From positions 1-29,708 of IMG/VR virus record IMGVR_UViG_3300017598_000430: DNA of 29,708 nt; one strand, 5' to 3'. A program made the translations under genes and the position numbers. This document shows, piece after piece, positions 6,857-17,056 of this stretch; within the stretch, counting starts at the first letter, position 1, and each line of letters starts with the position of its first letter. Source of the DNA: a virus. Under the pieces are notes generated by a model. The model was not told the DNA's origin, searched no databases, and worked only from the letters and a program-made list of their open reading frames with translations.

Positions 6857-7420
6857 ATGCCAGCAATTTCAGAAGTCTCGATATGCAATTTAGCATTGTC
6901 ATATCTTGGTGAATATAGAATAACATCTTTAACCGAAGATGTAGAACGTGCTCGACGCTGTAATTCCGTTTATTCAATTCTCAGAGATCAACTTCTTGAA
7001 GAACATCCGTGGAATTTTTCAATTAAAACGGTTGATTTAGCACAATCAAGCACTACTCCAGCTTTTGGTTATGATTATTCTTTTGTTATTCCTGATGATT
7101 GTCTCCGTATAATTGGCCGTGAAGATGGTTCGTATGAATTTAATATTGAAGGTAGAGAATTTTTGTGTGACCAAACGACCGCTGCTATACGTTATATTGC
7201 TCGTATTACCAATCCAACAACTTTTTCTTACTCTTTCGTAAACGCTCTTTCCGCGCGTATAGCAGCACGTTTGGCATATGCAATCACTAATTCACGAACT
7301 CTTGCAGCTGATGTTTATACGATTACTGATAAAATTATATCCCGTATGAAATCAGTTGATGCACAAGAAGGAACGGCCCAAAGCTTTATTGACGATACAT
7401 GGATAAATGATCGTATTTAA
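6857..7420 (+). CDS. Tail tube protein A (adaptor, T7 gp11-like)
   Basis: 187 residues (T7 gp11 is 196). The pattern SEVSICNLALSYLGEYRITSL (residues about 5-25), then ARRCNSVYSILRDQLLEEHPWNFS (about 32-55), is the standard signature of podoviral tail tubular protein A / gp4-type adaptor ('n.aL..lG...I.sl.e....a..c......rd.lL..hpW.FA'). The middle FGYDYSFVIPDDCLRIIG fits the 'y.Y.LP.D.lrv' segment. The protein forms a ring under the portal and connects it to the nozzle. Immediately followed by tail tube B. Confidence 0.92.
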   Translation: MPAISEVSICNLALSYLGEYRITSLTEDVERARRCNSVYSILRDQLLEEHPWNFSIKTVDLAQSSTTPAFGYDYSFVIPDDCLRIIGREDGSYEFNIEGREFLCDQTTAAIRYIARITNPTTFSYSFVNALSARIAARLAYAITNSRTLAADVYTITDKIISRMKSVDAQEGTAQSFIDDTWINDRI

Positions 7421-7429
7421 GGAGTAATT

Positions 7430-9418
7430 ATGGCACAATCAGCACCATGGCTCAATAATTGGGCGAATGGAGAAGTCAGTCCAAAATTCTTTGGACGTTT
7501 TGACGTTACTGAAAAATATAATTCTTCTGCTGAAACCCTTGAAAATATAATTGTAAATCATTTTGGAAATGCACAGCGGCGGCCTGGTACCTATTATGTT
7601 GCCTCTGCTAAACATAAAGATATGAAATGCCGTCTTAAAGCATTTCAATTCTCTACTGTACAAAATTATATTCTTGAATTTGGACATCAATATATTCGAG
7701 TCTTTAAAGATTCTGGTAGAGTCCTCGATGCCAGTGATGTTGTTTATGAAATTTCAACTCCGTATCAAGAATCACATCTCTTTCAATTACAATTCGCACA
7801 AACTCATGACATAATGTATATAGTTCATAAAAACTATGCCCCTAGAAAATTGTCTCGTACCGGTCATGCGTCATGGTCATTAAGCATACCTAATATGAAA
7901 TGGGGTCCATTTAAAACAATGAATGTAACTGATACAACTATGGATGCTTCTGCTGTTACTGGTTCAATTACAATAACTGCTTCAGATGATTTTTTTACTG
8001 CTGATATGATAGGCGGGTACATTAAAATGCATTCTGGCTATGCAAAAATAACAGGGTATTCATCTGCTACAGTTATAAACGCAGTAGTAAAAGATGATTT
8101 TTCCGCACATACCGCAACTGCTGATTGGTATATTGGTGCTTGGTGTGATGAATATGGTTGGCCTAGTTGTATTACATTTTATGAACAACGGGCAATTTAT
8201 GCTTCAACCAGTGACGAACCTCAAACTCTTTGGGCTTCTCGTCCTGAAGAATATGAAAACTTTAATGTAGACGATGCTTCAGACGACGACGGTTATATCT
8301 ACACTATCGCAAGTGAACAAGTAAACTCAATTAAATGGCTTAATGCTGGACGGATTCTTGCTATCGGTACTGAAGGCGGTATCTGGAATATGTCATCAGG
8401 TTCAGACGCTAATGCAATCACTCCGTCAAACGTAGTAGTTAAACGTGAAACAACTTACGGCGCTAATTCTGTCTTACCAAAACGTATTGGTAACTATGTA
8501 TATTATATCCACCGTAATGGCCGTACTGTCCGTGAATTTTCTTATACATTTGAAGAAGATTCATACTCTGCACTTGATTCTACATTATTATCAGAACATA
8601 TAACCACATCAGGTATAGTAGACATGGACTACCAGCAATCTCCTGAGAACATTCTCTGGTGTGTTCGTGATGATGGAGTTCTTGCTACAATGACACGACA
8701 AATCCCGCAGAAAGTAACTGCATGGACACGACAAATAATAGGCGGTTCTTTTGGTACTGGTAATGCCGTAGTCGAATCAGTCGCTATTATACCCAACGGT
8801 GAAGAAGATCAAGTTTGGTTAGTTGTCAAACGTACAATTCTTAACGAAACAAGACGCCATATTGAATATCTTAAACCATACGATTGGGGCACTAATGACG
8901 AAGATATATTTTTCGTAGACTGTGGTTTGACCTACGACGGTGATGCCGCCACAACTCTTACCGGGCTTGGTCATTTACCTAATGAAACCGTTACTATTCT
9001 AGCCGACGGACAAACACATACAACTAAAGTAGTAAGTAACGAACAAATAACTCTTGATCGTGAAGCTAAAAAAGTTCATGTTGGATACAATTATAATTCT
9101 ACTTTACAAACACTTAAACTCGAAGCCGGTTCTAAAATCGGTACTTCACAAGGTAGATCAAAACGTACATCTTCAATTATGCTACGTTTATATAAAACTC
9201 TCGGTATGACATTCGGTACACCTACTCAACAAGACCGTATATCATTTCTTAAAGACGGTATTACAATGGGTAGTCCTTTGACTTTATTTACCGGTGATAA
9301 ACATTTAACATATCCTGGTGGTTGGGACCGCAATATGCAAATAAAAATAATACAAGATCAACCTTTGCCGATGACAATACTCGGTATCTTTCCGTGGATG
9401 TTTACGGCTGATAATTAA
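7430..9418 (+). CDS. Tail tube protein B (nozzle, T7 gp12-like)
   Basis: 662 residues (T7 gp12 is 794). The N-terminus, NNWANGEVSPKFFGRFDVTEKYNSSAETLENIIVNHFGNAQRRPGT, is the typical podoviral nozzle start ('f..GevSP.l.gR.D...Y..g...l.N......Gg..rRpGt'). Following segments also match: LKAFQFSTVQNYILEFGHQYIRVFKDSG, LQFAQTHDIMYIVHKNYAPRKLSR, and CDEYGWPSCITFYEQRAIYASTSDEPQTLWASRPEEYENF (about 240-280). It forms the hexameric tail tip through which DNA leaves and to which fibres attach. Confidence 0.94.
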   Translation: MAQSAPWLNNWANGEVSPKFFGRFDVTEKYNSSAETLENIIVNHFGNAQRRPGTYYVASAKHKDMKCRLKAFQFSTVQNYILEFGHQYIRVFKDSGRVLDASDVVYEISTPYQESHLFQLQFAQTHDIMYIVHKNYAPRKLSRTGHASWSLSIPNMKWGPFKTMNVTDTTMDASAVTGSITITASDDFFTADMIGGYIKMHSGYAKITGYSSATVINAVVKDDFSAHTATADWYIGAWCDEYGWPSCITFYEQRAIYASTSDEPQTLWASRPEEYENFNVDDASDDDGYIYTIASEQVNSIKWLNAGRILAIGTEGGIWNMSSGSDANAITPSNVVVKRETTYGANSVLPKRIGNYVYYIHRNGRTVREFSYTFEEDSYSALDSTLLSEHITTSGIVDMDYQQSPENILWCVRDDGVLATMTRQIPQKVTAWTRQIIGGSFGTGNAVVESVAIIPNGEEDQVWLVVKRTILNETRRHIEYLKPYDWGTNDEDIFFVDCGLTYDGDAATTLTGLGHLPNETVTILADGQTHTTKVVSNEQITLDREAKKVHVGYNYNSTLQTLKLEAGSKIGTSQGRSKRTSSIMLRLYKTLGMTFGTPTQQDRISFLKDGITMGSPLTLFTGDKHLTYPGGWDRNMQIKIIQDQPLPMTILGIFPWMFTADN

Positions 9419-9429
9419 GGAGTTTATAT

Positions 9430-10047
9430 ATGGCTATTAGTGGTGGTGGTGGAGTAGGAATGGGTGCTTCAGGTGGAGGAGGAGTTTCTTCTTCTGGTAG
9501 TAGTGCTGGCGGCGGTGGTGGCGGTGGTGCTGCTATGGCGGTTGGTGCCGGCATACAAATATTTCAAGCTGCTTTTAGTGCTTATTTATCAGCCCGTCTT
9601 TCAAAAGCAACCGCTGAATATAACTCTGCAATTATCCAAGCCAATAATAAAATTCAACAGGCCGCGTATAAATTTGAAGTAAAACGGCAACGTGCAAGAG
9701 GCGCTAAACTTGTCGGCGCACAACGCTCGGCATACGCTAAAGCCGGTGTACGTTTCCGCGGATCTCCCGTAGACGTCATGGTAGAGACTGTTAAACAAAT
9801 AGAACTTGATGTATTTACTACTGAATTCAATGCAGAAGCCTCGTCATTCCGCGCTTCAATGGATATGCGCCAACAGAATTACATGGCCCGGCAATTCGGG
9901 CGTGATTCTAAAGTGCAGCCGTGGGTTCAAGGAATAAATACTCTTGCTTCAAATGTAATTAGTACAGGCGCTGAATACTATAAAGGTAAAGACCAAAGTG
10001 GTGAATATTCAGGCCGTACTGCTGGACAATTTAAGGTAGGTCGCTAA
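9430..10047 (+). CDS. Internal virion protein (T7 gp14-like)
   Basis: 205 residues (T7 gp14 is 196). Residues 1-35 are extremely Gly/Ser-rich, with runs of five to seven glycines, followed by a hydrophobic Ala-rich segment (36-60) and a long charged helix. The pattern AEYNSAIIQANNKIQQAAYKFEVKRQRARGAKLVGAQRSAYAKAGVRFRGSPVDVM is typical of gp14-family core proteins ('...rr.g..l.GaqraayA.sGv...GSp.dv'). In T7, gp14 is ejected and forms the outer-membrane channel of the DNA ejection machine. The Gly-rich N-terminus is longer than usual. Ends in a TAATG junction with the next gene. Confidence 0.82.
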   Translation: MAISGGGGVGMGASGGGGVSSSGSSAGGGGGGGAAMAVGAGIQIFQAAFSAYLSARLSKATAEYNSAIIQANNKIQQAAYKFEVKRQRARGAKLVGAQRSAYAKAGVRFRGSPVDVMVETVKQIELDVFTTEFNAEASSFRASMDMRQQNYMARQFGRDSKVQPWVQGINTLASNVISTGAEYYKGKDQSGEYSGRTAGQFKVGR

Positions 10048-11612
10048 TGCCAAAAATACCAAGAGCACCCAATGTACCGTTATATAATGCACAAAAAACT
10101 CTAGGCACTAAACGTGATTTAATGACTGGTCATGTTGCAGGACAAAAACGTGTTGAAGAACGTGATCCTACTGCTGCATTACGAGGTATGGACCAACTTG
10201 GCAAAGCCCTTGTTCAAGCCGGAATACATATGAAACGGGTAGATGATTCACGTCATATAAACGCGGCTTCTACTTCCTTAGCACAACAACTTGAAGATTT
10301 ACGAGAAGAACGTAATCGCGACGGTAACCCTGACAATGAACAAGAATACGATAACAAAGCACAGGAAATCTATGACGATATTTCTGGTAAACTTCCCGGA
10401 CATCTTCAAGCACAGTTTGAAGGTAGAGGTAAAAACTCTGTTCTTGCTACACAAGTAAATATGAAACATACATCATGGAACTTTAAAAAGGAAGCCAGTA
10501 AACAAACTGTTGATGAGGCTTTTGCACAGGCGTTAAGAGATTACAGCAGCGGTAACCCGGAACTTCAAGCTAATGCACAGAAAGATTTTCTTAATGCGTT
10601 ACAACTTGCTAGAAATGACGGTACATATACCGAAACTATGGTAAGAGGTATGCAACAGAAATGGATTGAAAAAGCGCCCTTAGCACAAGTTGATGGTGAA
10701 ATAGCCAGAATACAAGATGAAGATGATCTTAATGAAGTTGTTGCAAGACTTAAAGATAATACATATGGTATTCTTGATGATAAAGACCTTGAATCAAGAC
10801 GTACTGAAGCAGTAGCACAACATAAAAAAGTTAAAGCATTACGTGATTATCAAATTAATCTCAAGCGTCAAGATGCTGCAATGGCTGTTAACAAAGAACT
10901 TGAACAAAATCCATTGGCATATACCGCACCGCAATTAAAAGATATGATCGAAGCTGGTGATCTTGATTCAGTACTTGGTAACTTAATAATTAGTGGAATG
11001 AGAAAATCACATCTTAACGGACGTAATGTAGAAGAAGTAATAACCGAATGGCACTCAGATATTTTTCAAAAAAAGAGAAGTAAATTCTTTGGCAAAAATG
11101 GTCCAAAACGTATGAACGATAAAGATAAATTTGATTATCTTGCAGAATGGTATCGTGAAGGACAACGTATGGTTAATAACGGTGTTATGACACGACCAGA
11201 ATTTGTTAGTTATACTCAAACATTATATCCATTTATGATGCAATATATGCATACATATCATATTGGACAAGCTGTATCAGATGTTCTTGATTATTACGAA
11301 AAAGAATATAAACGCAAAAATCCATTTGAAAAGTTTATGCGCAATATTAATCGTCTTGGTGTATTTGATTACCAAGGACAACAATTTGGTATTCTTAAAG
11401 AAGACATTGAAACAATTACTAAACGTATTTGGGATACTGCATTTTATCATGTGCGTCAATGGAATATGACTGATGGTAAAGCCGAACTTCATTTCTCGGG
11501 TGATAATGTTGATGCCAAAGCAAGTAAATCCTCATTTGAAATTTTCCCTACTTCACACAATCCTGACGATTATCCGTTTGGTGCAGACAACGGGAGCATA
11601 AAAAAGAAATGA
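10047..11612 (+). CDS. Internal virion/ejection protein (gp15-like by position)
   Basis: 521 residues, strongly helical and charged, no membrane segment and no signal peptide. It sits between the gp14-like and gp16-like genes, where T7 gp15 (747 residues) lies, and is coupled to both (TAATG before, ATGA after). Residues 1-30 (RAPNVPLYNAQKTLGTKRDL) resemble the starts of podoviral core proteins. The rest contains heptad-like helices (for example QYDNKAQEIYDDISG, RMNDKDKFDYLAEWYREGQRM). Role inferred: periplasmic tube/hub of the ejection complex. It is shorter than T7 gp15 and sequence identity is not recognised, so the call depends on synteny. Confidence 0.68.
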   Translation: MPKIPRAPNVPLYNAQKTLGTKRDLMTGHVAGQKRVEERDPTAALRGMDQLGKALVQAGIHMKRVDDSRHINAASTSLAQQLEDLREERNRDGNPDNEQEYDNKAQEIYDDISGKLPGHLQAQFEGRGKNSVLATQVNMKHTSWNFKKEASKQTVDEAFAQALRDYSSGNPELQANAQKDFLNALQLARNDGTYTETMVRGMQQKWIEKAPLAQVDGEIARIQDEDDLNEVVARLKDNTYGILDDKDLESRRTEAVAQHKKVKALRDYQINLKRQDAAMAVNKELEQNPLAYTAPQLKDMIEAGDLDSVLGNLIISGMRKSHLNGRNVEEVITEWHSDIFQKKRSKFFGKNGPKRMNDKDKFDYLAEWYREGQRMVNNGVMTRPEFVSYTQTLYPFMMQYMHTYHIGQAVSDVLDYYEKEYKRKNPFEKFMRNINRLGVFDYQGQQFGILKEDIETITKRIWDTAFYHVRQWNMTDGKAELHFSGDNVDAKASKSSFEIFPTSHNPDDYPFGADNGSIKKK

Positions 11613-14600
11613 GAAGATTATATCTTAACGATAAAGATGAAACCGTAGAGTTTCAAGGTTATCCCACTCCTCCTCGCATGCATCAGGATATTGCCAAACG
11701 ATTTTATCAACATGACATTTCTTTTTTAGAATCAACTGGTGAAGTTTCAAAATCTGCAGTACGCGGTACATTTGGTCTGCTTGGTAGTCTCGGTGTACTT
11801 ACCTCATGGTTAGGCGATGACTTACAACATGAACCATTAAAACAAATCGCTGGAAATATAGGTCGTGGAGCTCAAGAAGATATATCACCTTTATTAAATT
11901 TTAATACTGGTGGATTCACAACTGTCGGTGAACGCTGGTTTCGGACAGATCCAAAAAAAGTTAAGAACTCTGAGTTTATTAATAAAATAGGATTATCTCT
12001 TGTGGACAATGGTAACGCTTGGTTTAAAAAATTTCAGCAACTACAACACTCCACGAAAATATTCGGTGTTGATATAGCAAAAGCAGATCCTCGTATCTTT
12101 CAAGGTAGTTTTATGGAAAACCCTTCTTGGACACGCGGGATATCCGCCGTAACTGCTGCAGTACCCTCTCTCTTTACTGCTGCTGCAATTTCTGGTTGGA
12201 CAAAAAATCCTGTTGCTGGCGCTGTATTACTTGGCGGGAGTGAGGGTGCTGTACAACGTCAAGAAGCTATTGAAGCCGGTAAATCCCGTAAACAAGCTAA
12301 TGTAATCGGTACGTTATCCACAATAGGCACAACAATACTTGAAGCGATAGCCCTTGATAAACTAATGAACTTTGGTTTTGCCCGTAAACTACGCAATATG
12401 CCCCGCGAGAAAATAGCCGAAACAATAAAAGGATTAGTCCACGAAAAACAAATTATGGAAGCTATTCGTCAAATTGGAAAAGGCGCTACTGTTGAAGGTA
12501 TACAAGAAGGCACGCAAACCTTATTCCAAAATGCTATTGCAAGATATGGTTATGAACCAACACGGAAACTTACCGAAGGATTGATAGAATCAATAATAGG
12601 CGGTGCTGGAAGTGGTGGTATTCTCGGTGCAATCGTTCCCGGAAACGCACAGCACATAGACACCGCCATAGAAGAATATAAAGCACATGGCGCTACTGAT
12701 CGTGAAATTCGTATGTTATATAATGACATAGTTGGTATGATATTAGATAAAGCTGATATAGTAGATGAAAAAATCAAAGATAGAATATATAAAGATATAT
12801 CACGCGGTACTCCTACTGAGAATATATTTGAATCTATTAAAGATATACGTTCCGTAGTTGCCTCAAATAAAGAAGTATCAATACCCGCGTTAATGCAATA
12901 TCTTCCCAGTAAACAAAAAGAACGCGCCCGTTTTACCGCTATAACAGAACCTTGGTTTGCTATGCGGAATTTAGCTGAGCATAGATCAACAGTTAACACC
13001 GCGCGTTTACAATCACGTATTGCAGAAGCACTTGGTAAAAAGAAAAGTAAATTTGCTCAGGCATTAAGACTTGGTTATAACTATGATAAAGACGTACAAG
13101 AATGGGACGCAGCCATAGGAGTTGCTGTTGACTTAAAACGTGATCCTAGTGTATTGCAAAAAATAATTGCCAATAGAACAGACGGCACACCCGTTACAGT
13201 TTATGATGCACTATCAGATGAACAAAAACGTATAGCTGATAAAGCACAATTACTTCTTGAAGAAGAAGTAGAACCAACTGATAAGACTAATATAGTTATT
13301 AAAAAAGCATGGCATACACCCGATTTATCATTTATTAAAAAATTCTTACGAGCAAAATATTCTTATTATTCGAGGTCTTATGGTAAATATTATGCTCTTG
13401 ATGCACCATTTACTAAAGAAGGTGGTACTGCAGGACAAGAAACTGTTAATTATAATCCAGAAAAAATTTATGATCCAGATAGTATTCTCAAAGGAACAAA
13501 TAAAACAAAATCAAAACAAGATGCAGTTTATTTAGAACAAACAGTTGCAGCCTATAAAAGTAAAATAACTTTAGAAATAACAAAAATTATTCAGTATGAA
13601 ACTATCAGTGAAAAGGTAGCTCGCTTTCGTACAGAAAAATTACAAGAACTTGGTTATGATGGCGAAGTAGGAATTATTCCAGAAGGACTTGAACCAAATA
13701 AAGAAGGACATAGAGAGTTGATTTTGTTTTATCCAAAAACTAAGCAAAAACAAATTGCAACATCCAAAGAAATACAAGACCTTAAAAAAATTATGGATGA
13801 TATACAACAGGGTTTAACACGTCTTGGTACAAGTGCTAAAGAAGCAAAAGTTGGTATAAAGAATTTGCGCAGAAACTATTTTCCTCGCAAATATATTTTC
13901 AAACCAGCTGGTGGAAGTTATGCTGCACGCAATACTGCATTTACAAAACATAGTAAAGAAGCCAAGTTTAATACTCTTGTTGAAGCATGGGCTTTTGGTT
14001 ATACATCCCGTTATCTTGGCGCTACTACTGCGTTGCAAGCCTATACTGCTGAACTTAATATAGTTAAAGCCGATAAACTATTTGCTAGTCGTATTAAAAC
14101 AATGCGAACAATGTCAGGTGAACAGTTTGCCCGGCCAACTAAAGAAGATGGATTTGCTAAACTTAATGCGCCATTATTCGAAGGTATGTACGTGCCTAAA
14201 GAATATGCTTCTGTAATTAATAATATGTTCGATGAAAGTAAACTTAAAGGCATTGGTATTATAGATACCATTACTAAATACAACGCACTCTTTAAAGCTA
14301 TTCGTCTTACTTCCTCTGTATTTCATCACGTAGCTTTTTTTAACTCTTATTTTTATGGGGTACAAGGAAAAGCTAACCGCGCTCTTAAACTATGGCGTCA
14401 AGGTAAAATAAAAGAAGGCGCTAAAGCATGGAACGAAGATGTTAATCCATTTCGCGCTTATCAACTTGGCTATGACATGATCTATTCCTCAGCTGCACTT
14501 ATGGAACACGGTATTAAGAACGGCCTTACCTTCGGCCGTATTCAAGACTGGAATGAATCAATAGTTCGTGAACGAAATGCTATTTCAAAACTTCTCAATA

Positions 14601-15670
14601 AATGGGGTGCTTCAAAACAAGTTAAAGATACACTCGGTAAATTCCGTGAAGATTATACCCATTATTTATTTAATGTATGGGGTGCCGGATTAAAAGCAAA
14701 ATCATTTGCTATTGAATATGCACATCACTTACAACGTAATCCTGGTATAGACGAAAATCAAGCAGCACGTGAAGTAGCTGATTTAGTCAATGACGACTTC
14801 GGTGGTCTACATTTACGCCGTATGGGAAGGAATCCTACTGTTCAACATTTGAACAGACTTCTATGGCTAGGAGCCGACTGGACAGAATCTAATATCAGAA
14901 CAATGTATAAAGTATTTGGACCGGGAACAACAAGTAAAAGTCATCAAGAACTATACCGCCGTTTCTGGACAGGTGTTTTTATGAAAGGCGCTATGGTAAC
15001 GATCCTTGGTAACATGATGATGGCAATAGCACAGAGGGACGATGATGATAAAGATGAATTTGAAAATCTTCTTTCCAATTATGTGGATGCTTGGGAAAGT
15101 GGCAAACTTAATCTGCTTCGTGTTTACCTCAATCCTATGGTTGAGCTTTTCGGCGGTACTCCTCATGACGATTATTATCTTAACCCTATCGGACATTTTC
15201 TCGATCCTGTTAAATGGTTCACTCGAGATATAAAAAAAGGCGATGACATACTCGGTGCAACAGGACAACTTGTTGACCCAACACGATTATTTACAGGATT
15301 GGCAAAATCGGTTTATTATAAGTCAAGTATGGCTACCAAGCCAATTTACGACTTTCTTAAAGGTACAGATTATACATTCTGGCGAAAGTTCAAAACCCTT
15401 GATGAACTCATGACTGGCAAAAATTTGACAGCTGATGATAAAGCTTTACTTGTTCGCTGGAAAAAATGGAACGAACATGTTAAACTTGGAATAGAGCCTA
15501 ATCAATATTTAAGTTTTACTTTATATCAGCTTGCTCAGTTAGTACCAGTACCAATTCAAACTTTATGGTACTCAATATTTGGTGAGGCCGAAGCGATAGA
15601 AACGTTACCAAGATTATTTGGTCTTGATGTTAGACCAGCATATAACAAAAAAAAGAGGAGTAAGAAATGA
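11609..15670 (+). CDS. Large internal virion/ejection protein (gp16-like by position)
   Basis: 1353 residues (T7 gp16 is 1318). Starts in ATGA with the preceding gene. Residues about 175-245 hold Ala/Gly-rich hydrophobic segments (AVTAAVPSLFTAAAISGW, AGAVLLGGSEGA, TLSTIGTTILEAIALD) and about 325-345 another (GGAGSGGILGAIVPG), which suit insertion into the inner membrane. The C-terminal third has LTSSVFHHVAFFNSYFYGVQG (about 905-925), then RFWTGVFMKGAMVTILGNMMMAIAQRDDDDKDEF (about 1112-1146) and LNPIGHFLDP...DPTRLFTG, a layout common in very large phage virion proteins. No lytic transglycosylase motif is seen, unlike T7 gp16. Role inferred: inner-membrane part of the DNA ejection conduit. Coupled to the fibre gene by ATGA. 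Confidence 0.75.
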   Translation: MRRLYLNDKDETVEFQGYPTPPRMHQDIAKRFYQHDISFLESTGEVSKSAVRGTFGLLGSLGVLTSWLGDDLQHEPLKQIAGNIGRGAQEDISPLLNFNTGGFTTVGERWFRTDPKKVKNSEFINKIGLSLVDNGNAWFKKFQQLQHSTKIFGVDIAKADPRIFQGSFMENPSWTRGISAVTAAVPSLFTAAAISGWTKNPVAGAVLLGGSEGAVQRQEAIEAGKSRKQANVIGTLSTIGTTILEAIALDKLMNFGFARKLRNMPREKIAETIKGLVHEKQIMEAIRQIGKGATVEGIQEGTQTLFQNAIARYGYEPTRKLTEGLIESIIGGAGSGGILGAIVPGNAQHIDTAIEEYKAHGATDREIRMLYNDIVGMILDKADIVDEKIKDRIYKDISRGTPTENIFESIKDIRSVVASNKEVSIPALMQYLPSKQKERARFTAITEPWFAMRNLAEHRSTVNTARLQSRIAEALGKKKSKFAQALRLGYNYDKDVQEWDAAIGVAVDLKRDPSVLQKIIANRTDGTPVTVYDALSDEQKRIADKAQLLLEEEVEPTDKTNIVIKKAWHTPDLSFIKKFLRAKYSYYSRSYGKYYALDAPFTKEGGTAGQETVNYNPEKIYDPDSILKGTNKTKSKQDAVYLEQTVAAYKSKITLEITKIIQYETISEKVARFRTEKLQELGYDGEVGIIPEGLEPNKEGHRELILFYPKTKQKQIATSKEIQDLKKIMDDIQQGLTRLGTSAKEAKVGIKNLRRNYFPRKYIFKPAGGSYAARNTAFTKHSKEAKFNTLVEAWAFGYTSRYLGATTALQAYTAELNIVKADKLFASRIKTMRTMSGEQFARPTKEDGFAKLNAPLFEGMYVPKEYASVINNMFDESKLKGIGIIDTITKYNALFKAIRLTSSVFHHVAFFNSYFYGVQGKANRALKLWRQGKIKEGAKAWNEDVNPFRAYQLGYDMIYSSAALMEHGIKNGLTFGRIQDWNESIVRERNAISKLLNKWGASKQVKDTLGKFREDYTHYLFNVWGAGLKAKSFAIEYAHHLQRNPGIDENQAAREVADLVNDDFGGLHLRRMGRNPTVQHLNRLLWLGADWTESNIRTMYKVFGPGTTSKSHQELYRRFWTGVFMKGAMVTILGNMMMAIAQRDDDDKDEFENLLSNYVDAWESGKLNLLRVYLNPMVELFGGTPHDDYYLNPIGHFLDPVKWFTRDIKKGDDILGATGQLVDPTRLFTGLAKSVYYKSSMATKPIYDFLKGTDYTFWRKFKTLDELMTGKNLTADDKALLVRWKKWNEHVKLGIEPNQYLSFTLYQLAQLVPVPIQTLWYSIFGEAEAIETLPRLFGLDVRPAYNKKKRSKK

Positions 15671-16425
15671 CAATATCCACCGAAACTTCAAAACTTGTTT
15701 ATACATGTGATGCCTCAACTGTAATATTCCCATATACATTTTATATCATCGAGGACAGTAATTTAAAAGTTATCCTTTACACTATTGCCGACGGTACTGA
15801 AACAGAACTTACACTAACCACTCATTATACTGTATCAGGCGCAGGAAATACTACTGGCGGTAATGTTACAACTGTGGCCACTTACTCAGCTGCGTATAAA
15901 ATAATCATTGAGCGTGATATGCCATATACACAAACAGTAGATTATACAACTGCCGGCGACTTCTCTGCAAGTAATCATGAAACCGCACTTGATAAAATCG
16001 TTATGCAGATACAACAACTTCGTAACGATCTTAACCGTGCACTAATCCGCGACGTTACTCAAACTGCTCAATTACAATTACCTGACTTTGAAGCGGGGAA
16101 GTTTCTTTATACCGACGGCTCTACATTATCATGGGCTGATGATACCGACCTTTCTGGTATTACTACCTGGACCGGTACAATAGGCAACGGCCTCGATGCA
16201 AACAAAACCGCGACACCTACTAAAAATGATTTATACTATGCAACCGATACGCGTAAATGGTACTTCTGCTATGCCGATAATAATTGGCAAGATATGGCAC
16301 ACGTTGCAATAGCTTCAGGCAATACATTTAAAGTTATGGATTCAAGTTTAAATACAGTAATGGATATTGATGAAAATGGTAATATCCGTTGTACCGGAAC
16401 AGTAACCGCAAACCATACATTTTAA
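15667..16425 (+). CDS. Tail fibre anchor, T7 gp17 N-terminal-type
   Basis: 252 residues. Residues 1-125 match the T7 fibre N-terminal domain that binds the tail: FPYTFYIIEDSNLKVIL (about 21-37), LTTHYTVSGAGNTTGGNVTTV (about 50-70), YKIIIERDMPYTQTVDYTTAGDFSASNHETALDKIVMQIQQLRNDLNRAL (about 77-126). Residues 130-252 give a short fibre segment with DLYYATDTRKWYFCYADNNWQDM, a domain often seen in fibre shafts, then a repeat-like end SNT..DIDENGNIRCTGTV. It lacks a long shaft and receptor tip (T7 gp17 has 553 residues), so the fibre is probably completed by other subunits encoded downstream. No signal peptide. Starts in ATGA with the preceding gene. Confidence 0.88.
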   Translation: MTISTETSKLVYTCDASTVIFPYTFYIIEDSNLKVILYTIADGTETELTLTTHYTVSGAGNTTGGNVTTVATYSAAYKIIIERDMPYTQTVDYTTAGDFSASNHETALDKIVMQIQQLRNDLNRALIRDVTQTAQLQLPDFEAGKFLYTDGSTLSWADDTDLSGITTWTGTIGNGLDANKTATPTKNDLYYATDTRKWYFCYADNNWQDMAHVAIASGNTFKVMDSSLNTVMDIDENGNIRCTGTVTANHTF

Positions 16426-16435
16426 GGAGATACTT

Positions 16436-17050
16436 ATGAAAGATGTTATTATACTTACTGTACTTTCAGTAATTCTTTTATTTTTTGTTTCTATTGCTCA
16501 TGCTTTACCTTCTGAATTTAATGATCTTTCAGTATCAAATGACCTTAGTGTATGGGGCCAGGGTGTGTTTAATGATGATGCTTCAGTAGCAAGTGATTTA
16601 ACTGTTTCCCGTAATATGTCAGTAGACGGTACATTCTCCGCTGTACTTGATCTAGTTGATATTAGTAATGACTTTACCAGTGGTGGTGGTACGTTTACAA
16701 GTAATTCTTACGTTGATCTTGGGCCTGGTGCTGCGCCTGACCTTTCTATTACCACAACTATTGAACATGCTGACAATCCTATTATAATTGACTATGATGT
16801 TACTGCTACTAATTCCGGTTCAAATAATATGAATTATTTTATTCTTGAAATAGATGGTTCTGATATCACTGGTACTGAAAGTATTGAAACAATGGGCGCT
16901 GCAGCTGATTATGCACATCATGGCGGAACATGGAGTACAACACAAACTGCCGGTACACATGATTTTACTGTTCAATGTAAAACTCAAACTGGTACCTTAA
17001 CCGTTAATGATGGTACATTACGTGTTATAGAATTTAAAGAACGAAAGTAG
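16436..17050 (+). CDS. Fibre-like beta-rich protein with Sec signal peptide
   Basis: 204 residues. Residues 1-23 look like a Sec signal: MKD, hydrophobic VIILTVLSVILLFFVSI, then AHA before Leu24. After this come short repeats of the kind NDLSVSNDLSVWG, SDLTVSRNMSVDG (about 28-62), the same motif as in the large fibre-like protein at 18969. The C-terminal 130 residues are strand-rich (NYFILEIDGSDITG, AGTHDFTVQCKTQTGTLTV, LRVIEFK), resembling the small jelly-roll tips found on phage fibres. A fibre-tip role is inferred from this; export by a signal peptide is unusual for it. AAGGAG precedes the start. Confidence 0.72.
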   Translation: MKDVIILTVLSVILLFFVSIAHALPSEFNDLSVSNDLSVWGQGVFNDDASVASDLTVSRNMSVDGTFSAVLDLVDISNDFTSGGGTFTSNSYVDLGPGAAPDLSITTTIEHADNPIIIDYDVTATNSGSNNMNYFILEIDGSDITGTESIETMGAAADYAHHGGTWSTTQTAGTHDFTVQCKTQTGTLTVNDGTLRVIEFKERK

Positions 17051-17056
17051 GCATAT

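Noticed and set aside
12550-12999. 149-codon antisense frame in the large ejection protein gene
   Set aside because: Lies wholly inside a well-supported 1353-residue gene; Ser/Ile-rich composition typical of reversed frames and no ribosome binding site.
14951-15268. 105-codon antisense frame
   Set aside because: Same reason: fully inside the ejection protein gene, no start signal, no recognisable motif.
11609-15670. Lytic transglycosylase domain in the gp16-like protein
   Set aside because: No E-S...GLMQ-type motif could be found in the sequence, so no such activity is claimed.
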